Assembly (NCBI RefSeq): GCF_011947195.1
Contig: NZ_JAATVY010000003.1
Location: forward strand, 186,001-250,000
Direction of reading: 5' to 3'
DNA from: Planosporangium thailandense
GTDB lineage: Bacteria; Actinomycetota; Actinomycetes; Mycobacteriales; Micromonosporaceae
Length of the DNA stretch: 64,000 bases
Part shown: in pieces, positions 17,450 through 24,966 of the stretch
How positions within the stretch are numbered: position 1 is the stretch's first letter
Layout of the letters: every line of letters starts with the position of its first letter
Made by a program: the position numbers and the translations under genes
The notes under the pieces: model-generated
What the model was told of the DNA's origin: nothing
The model's input: only the letters and a program-made list of their open reading frames with translations
Database searches by the model: none

Positions 17450-18030
17450 CGGTCCCGGAGCCCCGGTCGCCGGGGGATCGGGCCGCCGAAACGGCACCCC
17501 CGCAGCCCGATCCGCTCGAAGAGCCGGGCGCGGCCGAGGCGGGCCTGGGCGACGCGGGCCTGGGCGACGCGGTACAGCCCGGCGCCGGCGAGGTGACCGC
17601 GACCGTCATCGTCGACGCACCGGCCCCGCGGGTCTTCGCCGCGCTCATGGCCTGGGAGCGGCAGAGCGACTGGATCCCGTTCACGCGGGTCCGGCTGGTC
17701 GACGGCGACGGCGGGGAGGGCAGCTCCATCGAGGCCGTCACCCAGGTCGGGCCGGCTATGCTGCGCGACGAGATGCGTGTGATCAGGGTGGACCGGCCGT
17801 ACGAGATCCGGGTGGTCCACTACGGCAAGATGCTGCGCGGCCCGGGTGTCCTGCGCTGCACGCCGCTGGACGGAGCGCGCACCCAGGTGGTCTGGCACGA
17901 ATGGTTCCACCTGCCCGGCGGCGCGACCGGCAAGATCGCTTGGCCGGTGCTCTGGCCCGGTTCGAAGGTCAGCCTGACCCAGGCGCTGCGCCGCTTCGCC
18001 CGGCTGGTGGAAGCGGGGCAACTCCCGTGA
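17446..18030 (+). CDS. SRPBCC (polyketide cyclase/dehydrase-like) protein
   Basis: A 194-residue protein. After about 48 disordered residues with a duplicated GLGDA segment, a START/SRPBCC helix-grip fold begins (VTATVIVDAPAPRVFAALMAW). It continues with WERQSDWIPFTRVRLV and ends in an amphipathic helix (ALRRFARLVEAG). Such proteins bind hydrophobic ligands; the ligand here is unknown. The GTG start overlaps the previous stop (GTGA) and its own stop overlaps tag the same way, so it is translationally coupled on both sides. Confidence 0.8.
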   Translation: MTVPEPRSPGDRAAETAPPQPDPLEEPGAAEAGLGDAGLGDAVQPGAGEVTATVIVDAPAPRVFAALMAWERQSDWIPFTRVRLVDGDGGEGSSIEAVTQVGPAMLRDEMRVIRVDRPYEIRVVHYGKMLRGPGVLRCTPLDGARTQVVWHEWFHLPGGATGKIAWPVLWPGSKVSLTQALRRFARLVEAGQLP

Positions 18031-18623
18031 CCGACGCTGCCGTGACCGATCTCGTCATCGGGCCCGACGGCCTGGCCCGCTGCCGGTGGGCCGGCACGAC
18101 CCCCGACTACATGGCCTACCACGACGACGAGTGGGGCCGGCCCGTACGCGACGACGACGGCCTGTACGAGCGGCTGACCCTCGAGGCGTTCCAGTCCGGG
18201 CTGTCGTGGCTGACCATCCTGCGCAAGCGCCCCGCGTTCCGGGCCGCGTTCAAGGATTTCGTGATCGCCGAGGTCGCGGAGTTCGACGAGTCGGATGTCG
18301 CGCGACTGCTGGCCGATCCGGGGATCGTCCGCAACCGGATGAAGATCGAAGCCGCCGTGCACAACGCGCGGGTCGCCGCCGACCTCGCCGGGGGCCTGAG
18401 CGCCCTGTTGTGGTCGTACGCGCCGCCGCCGCGCAGCCGGCGTCCCCGGACGTTCGCCGAGGTGCCGGCGGTCACCCCGGAGTCGACCGCGATGGCGAAG
18501 GACCTGCGCCGGCGCGGCTTCCGGTTCGTCGGCCCCACCACCGCGTACGCCCTGATGCAGGCGACCGGCATGGTCGACGACCACCTGACGGACTGTCACG
18601 TCGCCTTCGGCCGTCCGCGCTGA
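18027..18623 (+). CDS. tag: DNA-3-methyladenine glycosylase I
   Basis: Excises 3-methyladenine from alkylated DNA. The 198-residue protein matches TagA throughout: RCRWAG (zinc Cys), MAYHDDEWG (zinc His), LTLEAFQSGLSWLTILRKR with the active-site glutamate, then GIVRNRMKIEAAVHNA. The closing zinc pair is HLTDCH. All four zinc-snap ligands are visible. The GTG start overlaps the SRPBCC gene by four bases. A second, AlkA-type glycosylase lies at about 24 kb. Confidence 0.93.
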   Translation: MTDAAVTDLVIGPDGLARCRWAGTTPDYMAYHDDEWGRPVRDDDGLYERLTLEAFQSGLSWLTILRKRPAFRAAFKDFVIAEVAEFDESDVARLLADPGIVRNRMKIEAAVHNARVAADLAGGLSALLWSYAPPPRSRRPRTFAEVPAVTPESTAMAKDLRRRGFRFVGPTTAYALMQATGMVDDHLTDCHVAFGRPR

Positions 18624-18667
18624 CCCGGCCGCGTACCGGCTGCCGGGTGCCGTGATGTGATGAGGGC

Positions 18668-19249
18668 ATGGCGCACTGGGCTGTGGTGGTACCCGACGAG
18701 CGGTACGAGGCGGAGCGGCTGTTCCGGCACGACACGCTCGAGCTGACCGGGCTGGACGAGCCGCTGCCGGCAGTCGGCGACCGGGTCGCGCTGGTGGCGG
18801 AGGCCGAGCCGGTGGTGTTCGCGCTGGGCCGGGTGGTGTCGGTCGGCGCCGACGCGCGGGATCCCGACGACCCCGGCGCCGGCGGTGCCGGGACGACGCT
18901 CGAGATCGCGTACACGCACCGGCTGTTCGACGCGCCGCTGCCGGCCGACGGCGTAACCGGCGCCCGGACCGGAGCTCATCCGATCGACCCCGACCGGTTC
19001 GCCGCCTTCGTCGAGAAAGCGGGCGCGGTGCCCGTTGCCGACCGGGAGTGGCTGGTCGGCGTGTACCTGCCCATCGAGGCCGCCTCGCCCGGCGAGGCGG
19101 TGCGGGCGTTCTGGACCTACGTGCAGCAGCTCGGCCCGCGCGAGCTGCCGGCGTACGTGTCACCGCTCGGCGACGAGCTGGCCATGCAGGCGTACGTGCT
19201 GGGCGAGGTCACCAACCTCGACCCCGAGGAAGACGACGACGAGGACTGA
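18668..19249 (+). CDS. Conserved hypothetical protein, acidic C-terminus
   Basis: A 193-residue soluble protein with an ATG start. The first 110 residues are beta-rich (AHWAVVVPDERYEAERLFRH, then DRVALVAEAEPVVFALGRV), reminiscent of EVE/PUA-like barrels. The second half is helical (AVRAFWTYVQQLG) and ends EEDDDED. I do not recognise a named family; the pattern looks like a lineage-specific actinobacterial protein. It lies in line with tag but separated by 44 nt, and is convergent with the enoyl-CoA hydratase gene across a large hairpin. Confidence 0.7.
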   Translation: MAHWAVVVPDERYEAERLFRHDTLELTGLDEPLPAVGDRVALVAEAEPVVFALGRVVSVGADARDPDDPGAGGAGTTLEIAYTHRLFDAPLPADGVTGARTGAHPIDPDRFAAFVEKAGAVPVADREWLVGVYLPIEAASPGEAVRAFWTYVQQLGPRELPAYVSPLGDELAMQAYVLGEVTNLDPEEDDDED

Positions 19250-19266
19250 CCAGGGCTTCCCTGGAC

Positions 19267-19328
19267 CGCAATGTCGCGCACATTGCGGCCTCCGAGCGCG
19301 CGGAGACCGCAATGTGCGCGACATTGCG
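19267..19328. terminator. Nested palindromic hairpin between convergent genes
   Basis: Two perfect 21-bp arms (19267-19287 and 19308-19328) can pair, with a further 5 bp (ctccg/cggag) inside. Each arm is itself an inverted repeat, cgcaatgt-N5-acattgcg. It lies between the stops of two convergent genes, as expected of a bidirectional terminator, but the arm-within-arm symmetry is unusual. Confidence 0.75.
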
Positions 19329-19329
19329 T

Positions 19330-19367
19330 GGATCTTGGCCGTCGGTGCGGATCTTGGCCGTCGGCGC
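19330..19367. repeat. Two tandem 19-bp repeats
   Basis: ggatcttggccgtcggYgc occurs at 19330-19348 and 19349-19367 with one mismatch. It follows the nested hairpin directly. The leading ggatcttgg also begins the palindromic element at 4703. Confidence 0.85.
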
Positions 19368-19371
19368 GGGT

Positions 19372-20163
19372 CTACCGGCCTTCGAAGACCGGCCGCTGCT
19401 TGTTGACGAACGCGTACGTGGCGTTGCGGTGGTCGGCGGTGGCGCCGGAGACCTTCTGCGCCTCGTACTCGGCCTCCAGGGCCTCCGCCAGCGTGCCGGT
19501 GCCGCCGATCCGCAGCTGGCGCTTGATCTGGGCGTACGCGACGGTCGGGCCGCTGGCCAGCCGGGCGGCCAGCGCCCGCGCGGCCGGCAGCACCTCCTCG
19601 TCGTCCTCGACGAGCTTCGTCAGCAGCCCGAGCCGCAGCGCCTCCTCGGCCCTCACCGGCTCGGCGAGCAGCATCAGCTCGGTGGCCCTGGCGTGGCCGA
19701 CCAGCCGGGGTAGCGCCCAGGACGCGCCCGTGTCACCGGCGAGGCCGACGTTGGCGAACGCCATCAGGAACCCGGTGCCCGGGCCGCCGATGCGGAAGTC
19801 GGCGAGCATCGCCAGCGACGCGCCGGCGCCGGCCGCCATCCCGCGGACCGCGGCCACGACCGGCTTGGGCATCTCGGCCAGCAGCGTCGCGACGGGGTTG
19901 TAGTGCTCGCGCACGGTCCCGAGCGGGTCGCTCGTACCGGACTGGAGGGTCTCGACGTGCTGGCGCAGGTCCTGCCCGACGCAGAAGGCCCGGCCGGCGC
20001 CGGTGAGCAGGATCGCGCGGCACGACGGGTCGGCGGCGAGCTCGCCGAGGGTCTCGCGCAGCGCCACCTTGAGGGCCACGTCGAGCGAGTTGAGTGAGTC
20101 GGGCCGGTTGAGGGTCAGCGTCGCGATCCCGTCGACACGCTCGACGAGCAGGACATCCGTCAC
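19372..20163 (-). CDS. Enoyl-CoA hydratase/isomerase family protein (PaaG-like)
   Basis: A 263-residue crotonase-fold protein. It starts at GTG 20163, preceded by AAAGAGG. The oxyanion-hole segments are RAFCVGQDLRQHV and AAVRGMAAGAGASLAMLAD. At the position of the second crotonase glutamate it reads GLAGDTGASWALPRLVG, so an aspartate replaces glutamate, as in PaaG-type ring-epoxide isomerases of phenylacetate degradation. It lies 52 nt downstream of a PaaX-type regulator on the same strand. A role in aromatic or acyl-CoA catabolism is likely, but no other paa gene is in the window. Confidence 0.85.
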   Translation of the reverse strand: MTDVLLVERVDGIATLTLNRPDSLNSLDVALKVALRETLGELAADPSCRAILLTGAGRAFCVGQDLRQHVETLQSGTSDPLGTVREHYNPVATLLAEMPKPVVAAVRGMAAGAGASLAMLADFRIGGPGTGFLMAFANVGLAGDTGASWALPRLVGHARATELMLLAEPVRAEEALRLGLLTKLVEDDEEVLPAARALAARLASGPTVAYAQIKRQLRIGGTGTLAEALEAEYEAQKVSGATADHRNATYAFVNKQRPVFEGR

Positions 20164-20215
20164 GGTAGGCCTCTTTCGGTCTGGGATGGGCGGGCACGGC
20201 AACCGGCCGCGCGGG

Positions 20216-21034
20216 TCAGGGCGTGGGGACCGCCACCCGGGCGGCGGAGCTCTCCAGGCACCGGTCCACGAACCGGTCGGCGGCCGGGCGCAGCCGGGCG
20301 GCGTGGCTGTCGAAGAAGTCCGCGGCGGCACTGCCCGGCCACGGCTCGGGCAGCAGCTGGGCGGGTAGCTGCGGGTCGCGGAACAGGAACGTCCGCCACG
20401 CGTGTACGAGCATGAAGCGCGCCGCGTACGCCTGCTCGTCGGCGCTGTGGGGGCCGGCGGCCGAGACGATCGGCTCCAGTTCCCGTACGAACTGCTCGTA
20501 CGCCGCGCCGATCTCGGCCAGGTTCCATGCGCGGCGCACCATCGCGCCGGCGCCGTCGATGCCCCCGGAGTGGCTGGCGGTGAACCGCTCGAACCGGATG
20601 CCGGCCTCGGTCAGCAGCGTCTCGGCCTCGTCCGCGGGGCGGGTGGCCACCCAGGTGGTGGCGTCGATCGCCCCGTACCCGAGAAACGACAGGTTGGCCG
20701 ACAGTCGTCCCCGGTCGGCGCGGTGCGCCGGCGCCTCCAGCACAATCAGGTCGAACCGGCCGTCCCAGGCGTTGGTGCGGGTGCGGTAGATGCGGCTGGC
20801 CGCCTCGTCGAGCCGGCGGGCGGCCTTGGGGGTCAGCAGGTACCCCGGGCCGCCGGCCAGCCGCAGAGGGTGCAGCCAGCCCTGCCGCACCATCCGGGAC
20901 ACCGCGGTACGTACGGCCGGGGCGGCGATCCCGAGGGGTGCGAGCAGGCGTACGAGCGCAGCAACGGGCGCCCGCCCACCTCTCGGCCGGAGGTAGTCGC
21001 CGTACAGGTCGAAGAGCGCCGACCGTGCCTGCAT
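20216..21034 (-). CDS. PaaX-family transcriptional regulator
   Basis: A 272-residue regulator. The N-terminal winged helix (ARSALFDLYGDYLRPRGG, then AVRTAVSRMVRQGWL) and the C-terminal PaaX ligand-binding domain (RTFLFRDPQLPAQLLPEPWPG, then RFVDRCLES) are both complete. PaaX proteins repress phenylacetyl-CoA pathway genes and are released by an aryl-CoA. The ATG at 21034 is chosen because homologues begin shortly before ARSALFDLYG; a longer start at 21070 is possible. An inverted repeat sits just upstream (21044-21085) and may be its autoregulatory operator. Confidence 0.87.
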   Translation of the reverse strand: MQARSALFDLYGDYLRPRGGRAPVAALVRLLAPLGIAAPAVRTAVSRMVRQGWLHPLRLAGGPGYLLTPKAARRLDEAASRIYRTRTNAWDGRFDLIVLEAPAHRADRGRLSANLSFLGYGAIDATTWVATRPADEAETLLTEAGIRFERFTASHSGGIDGAGAMVRRAWNLAEIGAAYEQFVRELEPIVSAAGPHSADEQAYAARFMLVHAWRTFLFRDPQLPAQLLPEPWPGSAAADFFDSHAARLRPAADRFVDRCLESSAARVAVPTP

Positions 21035-21043
21035 GGCCGCATA

Positions 21044-21085
21044 TTGTGACAGGTTCTGCGTGGCGGCCACCAGACGCTGTCACAA
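21044..21085. promoter_or_regulatory. Candidate PaaX operator (spaced inverted repeat)
   Basis: Perfect 9-bp half-sites ttgtgacag (21044-21052) and ctgtcacaa (21077-21085), centres 33 bp apart (about three helical turns). They lie directly upstream of the PaaX-type gene. Assignment as its operator is inference from position and symmetry. Confidence 0.5.
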
Positions 21086-21255
21086 CAAATCAGCCCCAGT
21101 TTGGGTCTTGAGGCCATCATCAGGGAAAATCATTGGTCGGCGCCGTTTCAGGGCGTCCGTTCACACGAGCGGCCGCCCCGGCGGGGCCTGCGCAGCTCCC
21201 GGGCGCGGCCGGCGTGCCCGGGATCTGAAGACCATAAAGTGTGAGGGGAGACAAC

Positions 21256-21423
21256 ATGGCGGCCATGAAGCCGCGGACGGGTGACGGTCCGCTTGAGGTC
21301 ACCAAGGAGGGCCGCGGCATCGTCATGCGGGTCCCGCTTGAGGGTGGTGGCCGGCTCGTCGTGGAGATGACTCCCGACGAGGCCAACGCGCTGAGCGAAG
21401 CGCTGAAGTCGGCCACGGGCTGA
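21256..21423 (+). CDS. DUF3117 small conserved protein
   Basis: A 55-residue protein beginning MAAMKPRTGDGPLEVTKEGR, almost invariant across actinobacteria and defined as DUF3117. It continues IVMRVPLEGGGRLVVEMTPDEANALSEAL, a small beta-hairpin plus helix. No function is established. The ATG at 21256 is preceded by GAGGGGAG. It is a single-gene unit, divergent from the PaaX gene and followed by a terminator. Confidence 0.9.
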   Translation: MAAMKPRTGDGPLEVTKEGRGIVMRVPLEGGGRLVVEMTPDEANALSEALKSATG

Positions 21424-21444
21424 TCGCGGTTTCGGGTCACCGAC

Positions 21445-21479
21445 GCCCGCCGCACGCTCGACGAAGCCGTGCGGCGGGC
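21445..21479 (+). terminator. Terminator after the DUF3117 gene
   Basis: 12-bp arms gcccgccgcacg (21445-21456) and cgtgcggcgggc (21468-21479) with an 11-nt loop, 21 nt after the stop. Confidence 0.7.
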
Positions 21480-21655
21480 TGCTGAACGGCGACCTTGGCG
21501 GCCTTCATAGCATGGGGTGGCGCCCGCATGGCAGTGGGTGACGCCCGCCTCGGCACCTCAGGTGAAGAGCTCCACGTGCCCCGCGTGGAGCCGGCTGTGG
21601 GTGCCCCGCGCCGATCGGTGCGGCGGGCGGGTGGTGACGACGTGAGGAGGCGGCC

Positions 21656-23206
21656 GTGATCGAGATCCGGCTCGCGGTCGACGGGGCGGCGCCGGAGACG
21701 CTGGCGCTGCCGCTGGTATCCCCGACCCCCGCCGCCGGATCCGACCCGGGCGCCGAACCGGCCCGGGCCGCCACCGGCAACGGCACGCGCCCCGGCGGCG
21801 CCGTCGGCGAACCGCTGCCGACCGCATGCGCCGCCGAGGCGGCGGTACGCGACGAGGCGCTCGCCTTCATCGCCGACGTCCAGCACAGCGGGACGGCTGG
21901 CGCCGTGCAGACACTGACCCGCCCACTGGCCACGCCGCGCCGGGTGATCCTCGCCGGCGTGGGCGCCGCCGACGAGGCCGGCTGGCGCGCCGCGGGGGCA
22001 GCGATCGCCCGGTCCGCCCGGATGCAGAGCGACGTGACGGTCGGGCTGCCCGCGGGCGCGGATCCGGACGCGGTCCGCGGCCTGGCCGAGGGGCTGTGGC
22101 TGGCCGCGTACCGGTTCCGGCTGGCCCCCGACGACTCCGACCGGGCACCCCGGCTGGCGAGCGTCACGATCGTGGTCGACGCGCCCGAGCGGTACGCGGC
22201 GAGCCTCGACGTCGCCCGCACCGTTGCCGAGGCGACCATCCTGGCCCGCGACCTGACGAACATGCCGAGCGACCAGAAGTCGCCCGCCTGGCTGGCCGAG
22301 CGGATCCGGGAGGCCGCCGCCGGCCGCCCCGGCCTCACCGTCGCGATCCGGGAGCCGGAGGAGTTGGCCGGCGAGGGGTTCGGCGCCGTCCTGGCGGTCG
22401 GCGGGGGCTCGACCCGTCCACCCAGGCTGGTCGAGCTGTCGTGGCAGCCGGAGAACGCGCGGACCCACATCGTCCTGGTCGGCAAGGGCATCACGTTCGA
22501 CACCGGCGGCATCTGCATCAAGCCGACGAGCGGCATGAAGCTGATGCGCAAGGACATGGGCGGAGCAGCCGCGGTGACCGCGGCGACGATCGCGGCCGCG
22601 GCGCTGCGCCTGCCGGTGCGGGTGACCGCGCTGGCGCCGCTCGCCGAGAACATGGCCAGCGGCAGCGCGTACCGGCCCGGCGACGTCGTGCGGCACTACG
22701 GCGGGATGACCACCGAGGTGCTCAACACCGACGCCGAGGGGCGGCTGGTGCTGGCGGACGCCATGGCGTACGCGGTGCGCCGGCTCGATCCGGACCTCCT
22801 GGTCGACCTCGCCACGCTGACCGGTGCCCAGGGCGTCGCCCTGGGCAAGCGCACCGCCGCCCTCTACAGCGACAGCGATGCGCTCGCCCGGGGGCTGGCC
22901 GAGGCGGCGAACGCCGCCGGCGAGCGGGTCTGGCGGATGCCGATGCCCGACGACTACCGCGATGCGCTCGACAGCGAGGTGGCGGACCTGGTCAACTCCA
23001 CGTCGATCGGCGCGGGGTCGGTGCTGGCCGCGATGTACCTGCGCGAGTTTGCCGGAGCCGTCCGCGACCGCTGGGCGCACGTGGACATGTCGGCGCCGGC
23101 GTGGTCGGACTCGCCCGACGGGGAGCTGGCGAAGGGAGCCACCGGCTGGGGAGTGCGCACGCTGGTGCGCTGGCTGGATCGCGTCGCCGCGGCCTCACCC
23201 GACTGA
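21656..23206 (+). CDS. pepA: Leucyl aminopeptidase (M17 family)
   Basis: A 516-residue two-metal aminopeptidase that removes N-terminal residues from peptides. The GTG start follows AGGAGG. The N-terminal macro-like domain spans 1-190. The catalytic domain has VGKGITFDTGG (metal Lys and Asp), MKLMRKDMGGAAAV (catalytic Lys and metal Asp) and NTDAEGRLVLADA (metal Asp and Glu, catalytic Arg). All expected ligands are present. The final 253 bp are also open on the opposite strand as an extension of the glycosylase gene. Confidence 0.94.
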   Translation: MIEIRLAVDGAAPETLALPLVSPTPAAGSDPGAEPARAATGNGTRPGGAVGEPLPTACAAEAAVRDEALAFIADVQHSGTAGAVQTLTRPLATPRRVILAGVGAADEAGWRAAGAAIARSARMQSDVTVGLPAGADPDAVRGLAEGLWLAAYRFRLAPDDSDRAPRLASVTIVVDAPERYAASLDVARTVAEATILARDLTNMPSDQKSPAWLAERIREAAAGRPGLTVAIREPEELAGEGFGAVLAVGGGSTRPPRLVELSWQPENARTHIVLVGKGITFDTGGICIKPTSGMKLMRKDMGGAAAVTAATIAAAALRLPVRVTALAPLAENMASGSAYRPGDVVRHYGGMTTEVLNTDAEGRLVLADAMAYAVRRLDPDLLVDLATLTGAQGVALGKRTAALYSDSDALARGLAEAANAAGERVWRMPMPDDYRDALDSEVADLVNSTSIGAGSVLAAMYLREFAGAVRDRWAHVDMSAPAWSDSPDGELAKGATGWGVRTLVRWLDRVAAASPD

Positions 23207-24135
23207 CGGTCGCTGTCGATCCAGCTCAGGCCCATCCGGCTCAGGTAGGACCACCAGCCGATGTGGCGCCCGTAGCGCTCGCGTAGCTGCGCGGCGGTCG
23301 GCGGCCGGTCGCCGTAGAGCGCCTCGGCGATCCGGGTGAACTGCGCCATCTCCAACGGCACGTCGTCGGGGCGGCCGAGCGCCCGCAGCAGGATCGCGTC
23401 GGCGGTGAACGCCCCCACGCCGCGCACCGCCAGCAGCGCCGCCCTGGCCTCCTCGTAAGGCGCCGTGCGCAGCCACTCCTCGTCCAGCGCGGCGATCCCG
23501 GTCAGCACCTCATGCAGGCGCCCGGCCCGCTGGCGGTTGCCGGCGAAGCGGACCAGCGCGTCCTCGTCGAGCGCGACCAGGGTGGCCATCGACGGGAAGG
23601 CGACGTGAACCTGGCCGTCGAGCTCGCCGCGCGCACCCAGTTCGGCGGCTATCCGGCGCTTGCGGGCGGCGGCGAACCACTGGGTGCTGCGCTGGGTAAG
23701 TGTGAAATACGCGGCGCCCTCGGCCAGCGACGCGAACCGCACCTGGTGCAGGCCGGTGGTGACGGCGAGCACCGCCGCCATCGCCGGGTCGGCGCGGGCG
23801 GCGGCGAGGAAGCCGTTGAGGTCGTCGTCGAGGCCGAGCCAGCGGCTGACCGCCTGCCGCACACCGGCCTCCTCCTGCCGGGTCAGCGGGCTCCCCGCGT
23901 ACACGATCAGGCTGACACCCGGCTGCCCTTCAGGGGGAGGTCCGACCTCGACCACGACCGCCTCGTCCGGCCGGGCGCCGGGCCGCAGGAGCGCCTTGCG
24001 CACGCGCCCGTCGGTGATCGTCTGGTCGCCGGCGCACGGGGCGAAGCCGGTGAGGGCGCGCAGCGTCCGGGACAGCGCGTAGGGAGCGGCGGCGGTCAGC
24101 ACGGCGCGGTGCCGTTCGCGAAGGGAGTTCGTCAT
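22954..24135 (-). CDS. AlkA-like DNA glycosylase with antisense C-terminal extension
   Basis: A 393-codon frame. Residues 1-308 match the HhH-GPD DNA-3-methyladenine glycosylase II group: an N-terminal substrate domain, then FTLTQRSTQWFAAARKRRIA and the hairpin-helix-hairpin VRGVGAFTADAILLRALG. In AlkA the loop after this motif carries the catalytic aspartate; here it reads RPDDVPLEMAQF, and the aligned position does not look like aspartate. After SWIDSDRQS the frame runs on for about 80 codons antisense to pepA, with low-complexity composition. The original stop may have been lost. The ATG start follows GAGG. Confidence 0.72.
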   Translation of the reverse strand: MTNSLRERHRAVLTAAAPYALSRTLRALTGFAPCAGDQTITDGRVRKALLRPGARPDEAVVVEVGPPPEGQPGVSLIVYAGSPLTRQEEAGVRQAVSRWLGLDDDLNGFLAAARADPAMAAVLAVTTGLHQVRFASLAEGAAYFTLTQRSTQWFAAARKRRIAAELGARGELDGQVHVAFPSMATLVALDEDALVRFAGNRQRAGRLHEVLTGIAALDEEWLRTAPYEEARAALLAVRGVGAFTADAILLRALGRPDDVPLEMAQFTRIAEALYGDRPPTAAQLRERYGRHIGWWSYLSRMGLSWIDSDRQSGEAAATRSSQRTSVRTPQPVAPFASSPSGESDHAGADMSTCAQRSRTAPANSRRYIAASTDPAPIDVELTRSATSLSSASR

Positions 24136-24192
24136 GCCGGCAAGCCTCGTGTCCGGGTATGACAATTCCCATCGTCGATCTTCTGTCGGGGT

Positions 24193-24849
24193 TCACCCTC
24201 GCTTCACGGCGCACAGGAGCCCGCCGCCGGTCGGAAGCAGCGCGGGTGTCCACTCCTCGGCGTCACGGATGGCCTTGAGTACCTCACGCAGCGCCACCGT
24301 GCCATGGTCCCGGGCGGCCGGGTCGGCCACCTTGCCGTCGGCGAGCGCGGCGCCGAGCACGAGGACCCCGCCGGGGCGCAGCAGTCGGGCCGCCGCGTCG
24401 ACGGCGGACGCGTACTCGGCGGCCTCATGGTCGACGAAGACCAGGTCGTAGACGCCGTCCGCGAGCCGGGGGAGCACGTCGAGGGCGCGCCCGGTGATGA
24501 TGCGGGTACGCGACGGCGCGAACCCGGCCTCGGCGAAGATCCGGCGGGCGACCCGCTGGTGCTCGGCCTCGATGTCGATCGTGGTCAGAACGCCGTCCGA
24601 CCGCATGCCACGCAGCAGCCACACGCTGCTGACCCCGGTGCCGGTCCCCACCTCGACCACCGCGCGGGCGTTGCTGGCCGCGGCGATGAAGCGCAGGGCG
24701 GCGCCGGCGGCCGGACCGACCGGGGTGAGCCCTACCTCCTTCGCCTGTGCGCGGGCCACGGCCAGGACGGGGTCCTCCGCCACGTACGCCTCGGCGAACT
24801 CGTGGGCGTGGGCGGCGTGTTGCTGGGGAATCCTTGTGGACGCGGCGAT
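24193..24849 (-). CDS. O-methyltransferase (Rv1220c-like), apparent ATC start
   Basis: A 218-residue SAM-dependent methyltransferase of the catechol/caffeoyl-CoA type. Motif I is VVEVGTGTGVSSVWLLRGM, then VLTTIDIEAEHQRVAR, then DLVFVDHEAAEY. The usual metal-binding DADK and DNALW segments read DHEA and GAALA, so metal dependence is probably lost, as also appears in the mycobacterial homologue. No ATG, GTG or TTG lies at the expected position: AAGGAGG (24856-24862) is followed after six nt by ATC in frame with the family N-terminus (ASTR...). The first canonical in-frame start is 22 codons later (GTG, 24781-24783). It is divergent from htrA. Confidence 0.78.
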   Translation of the reverse strand: MAASTRIPQQHAAHAHEFAEAYVAEDPVLAVARAQAKEVGLTPVGPAAGAALRFIAAASNARAVVEVGTGTGVSSVWLLRGMRSDGVLTTIDIEAEHQRVARRIFAEAGFAPSRTRIITGRALDVLPRLADGVYDLVFVDHEAAEYASAVDAAARLLRPGGVLVLGAALADGKVADPAARDHGTVALREVLKAIRDAEEWTPALLPTGGGLLCAVKRG

Positions 24850-24966
24850 GGCGCACCTCCTTGCGTTCGATGTCAAGTCTTGTACGAGCCTAGGGAACGG
24901 CGGGCCGGTGTGGGGGATGTCGGTCCGTGTAATCCTTGGGAACGGATGAATGAAGGAGAGCCGATC

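Noticed and set aside
24863-24900. TTGACA on the minus strand before the methyltransferase, as a -35 box
   Set aside because: A -10 box at the right spacing would fall in the ribosome-binding site and first codons, and none is visible. The TTG was also considered as a start but sits upstream of the Shine-Dalgarno sequence.
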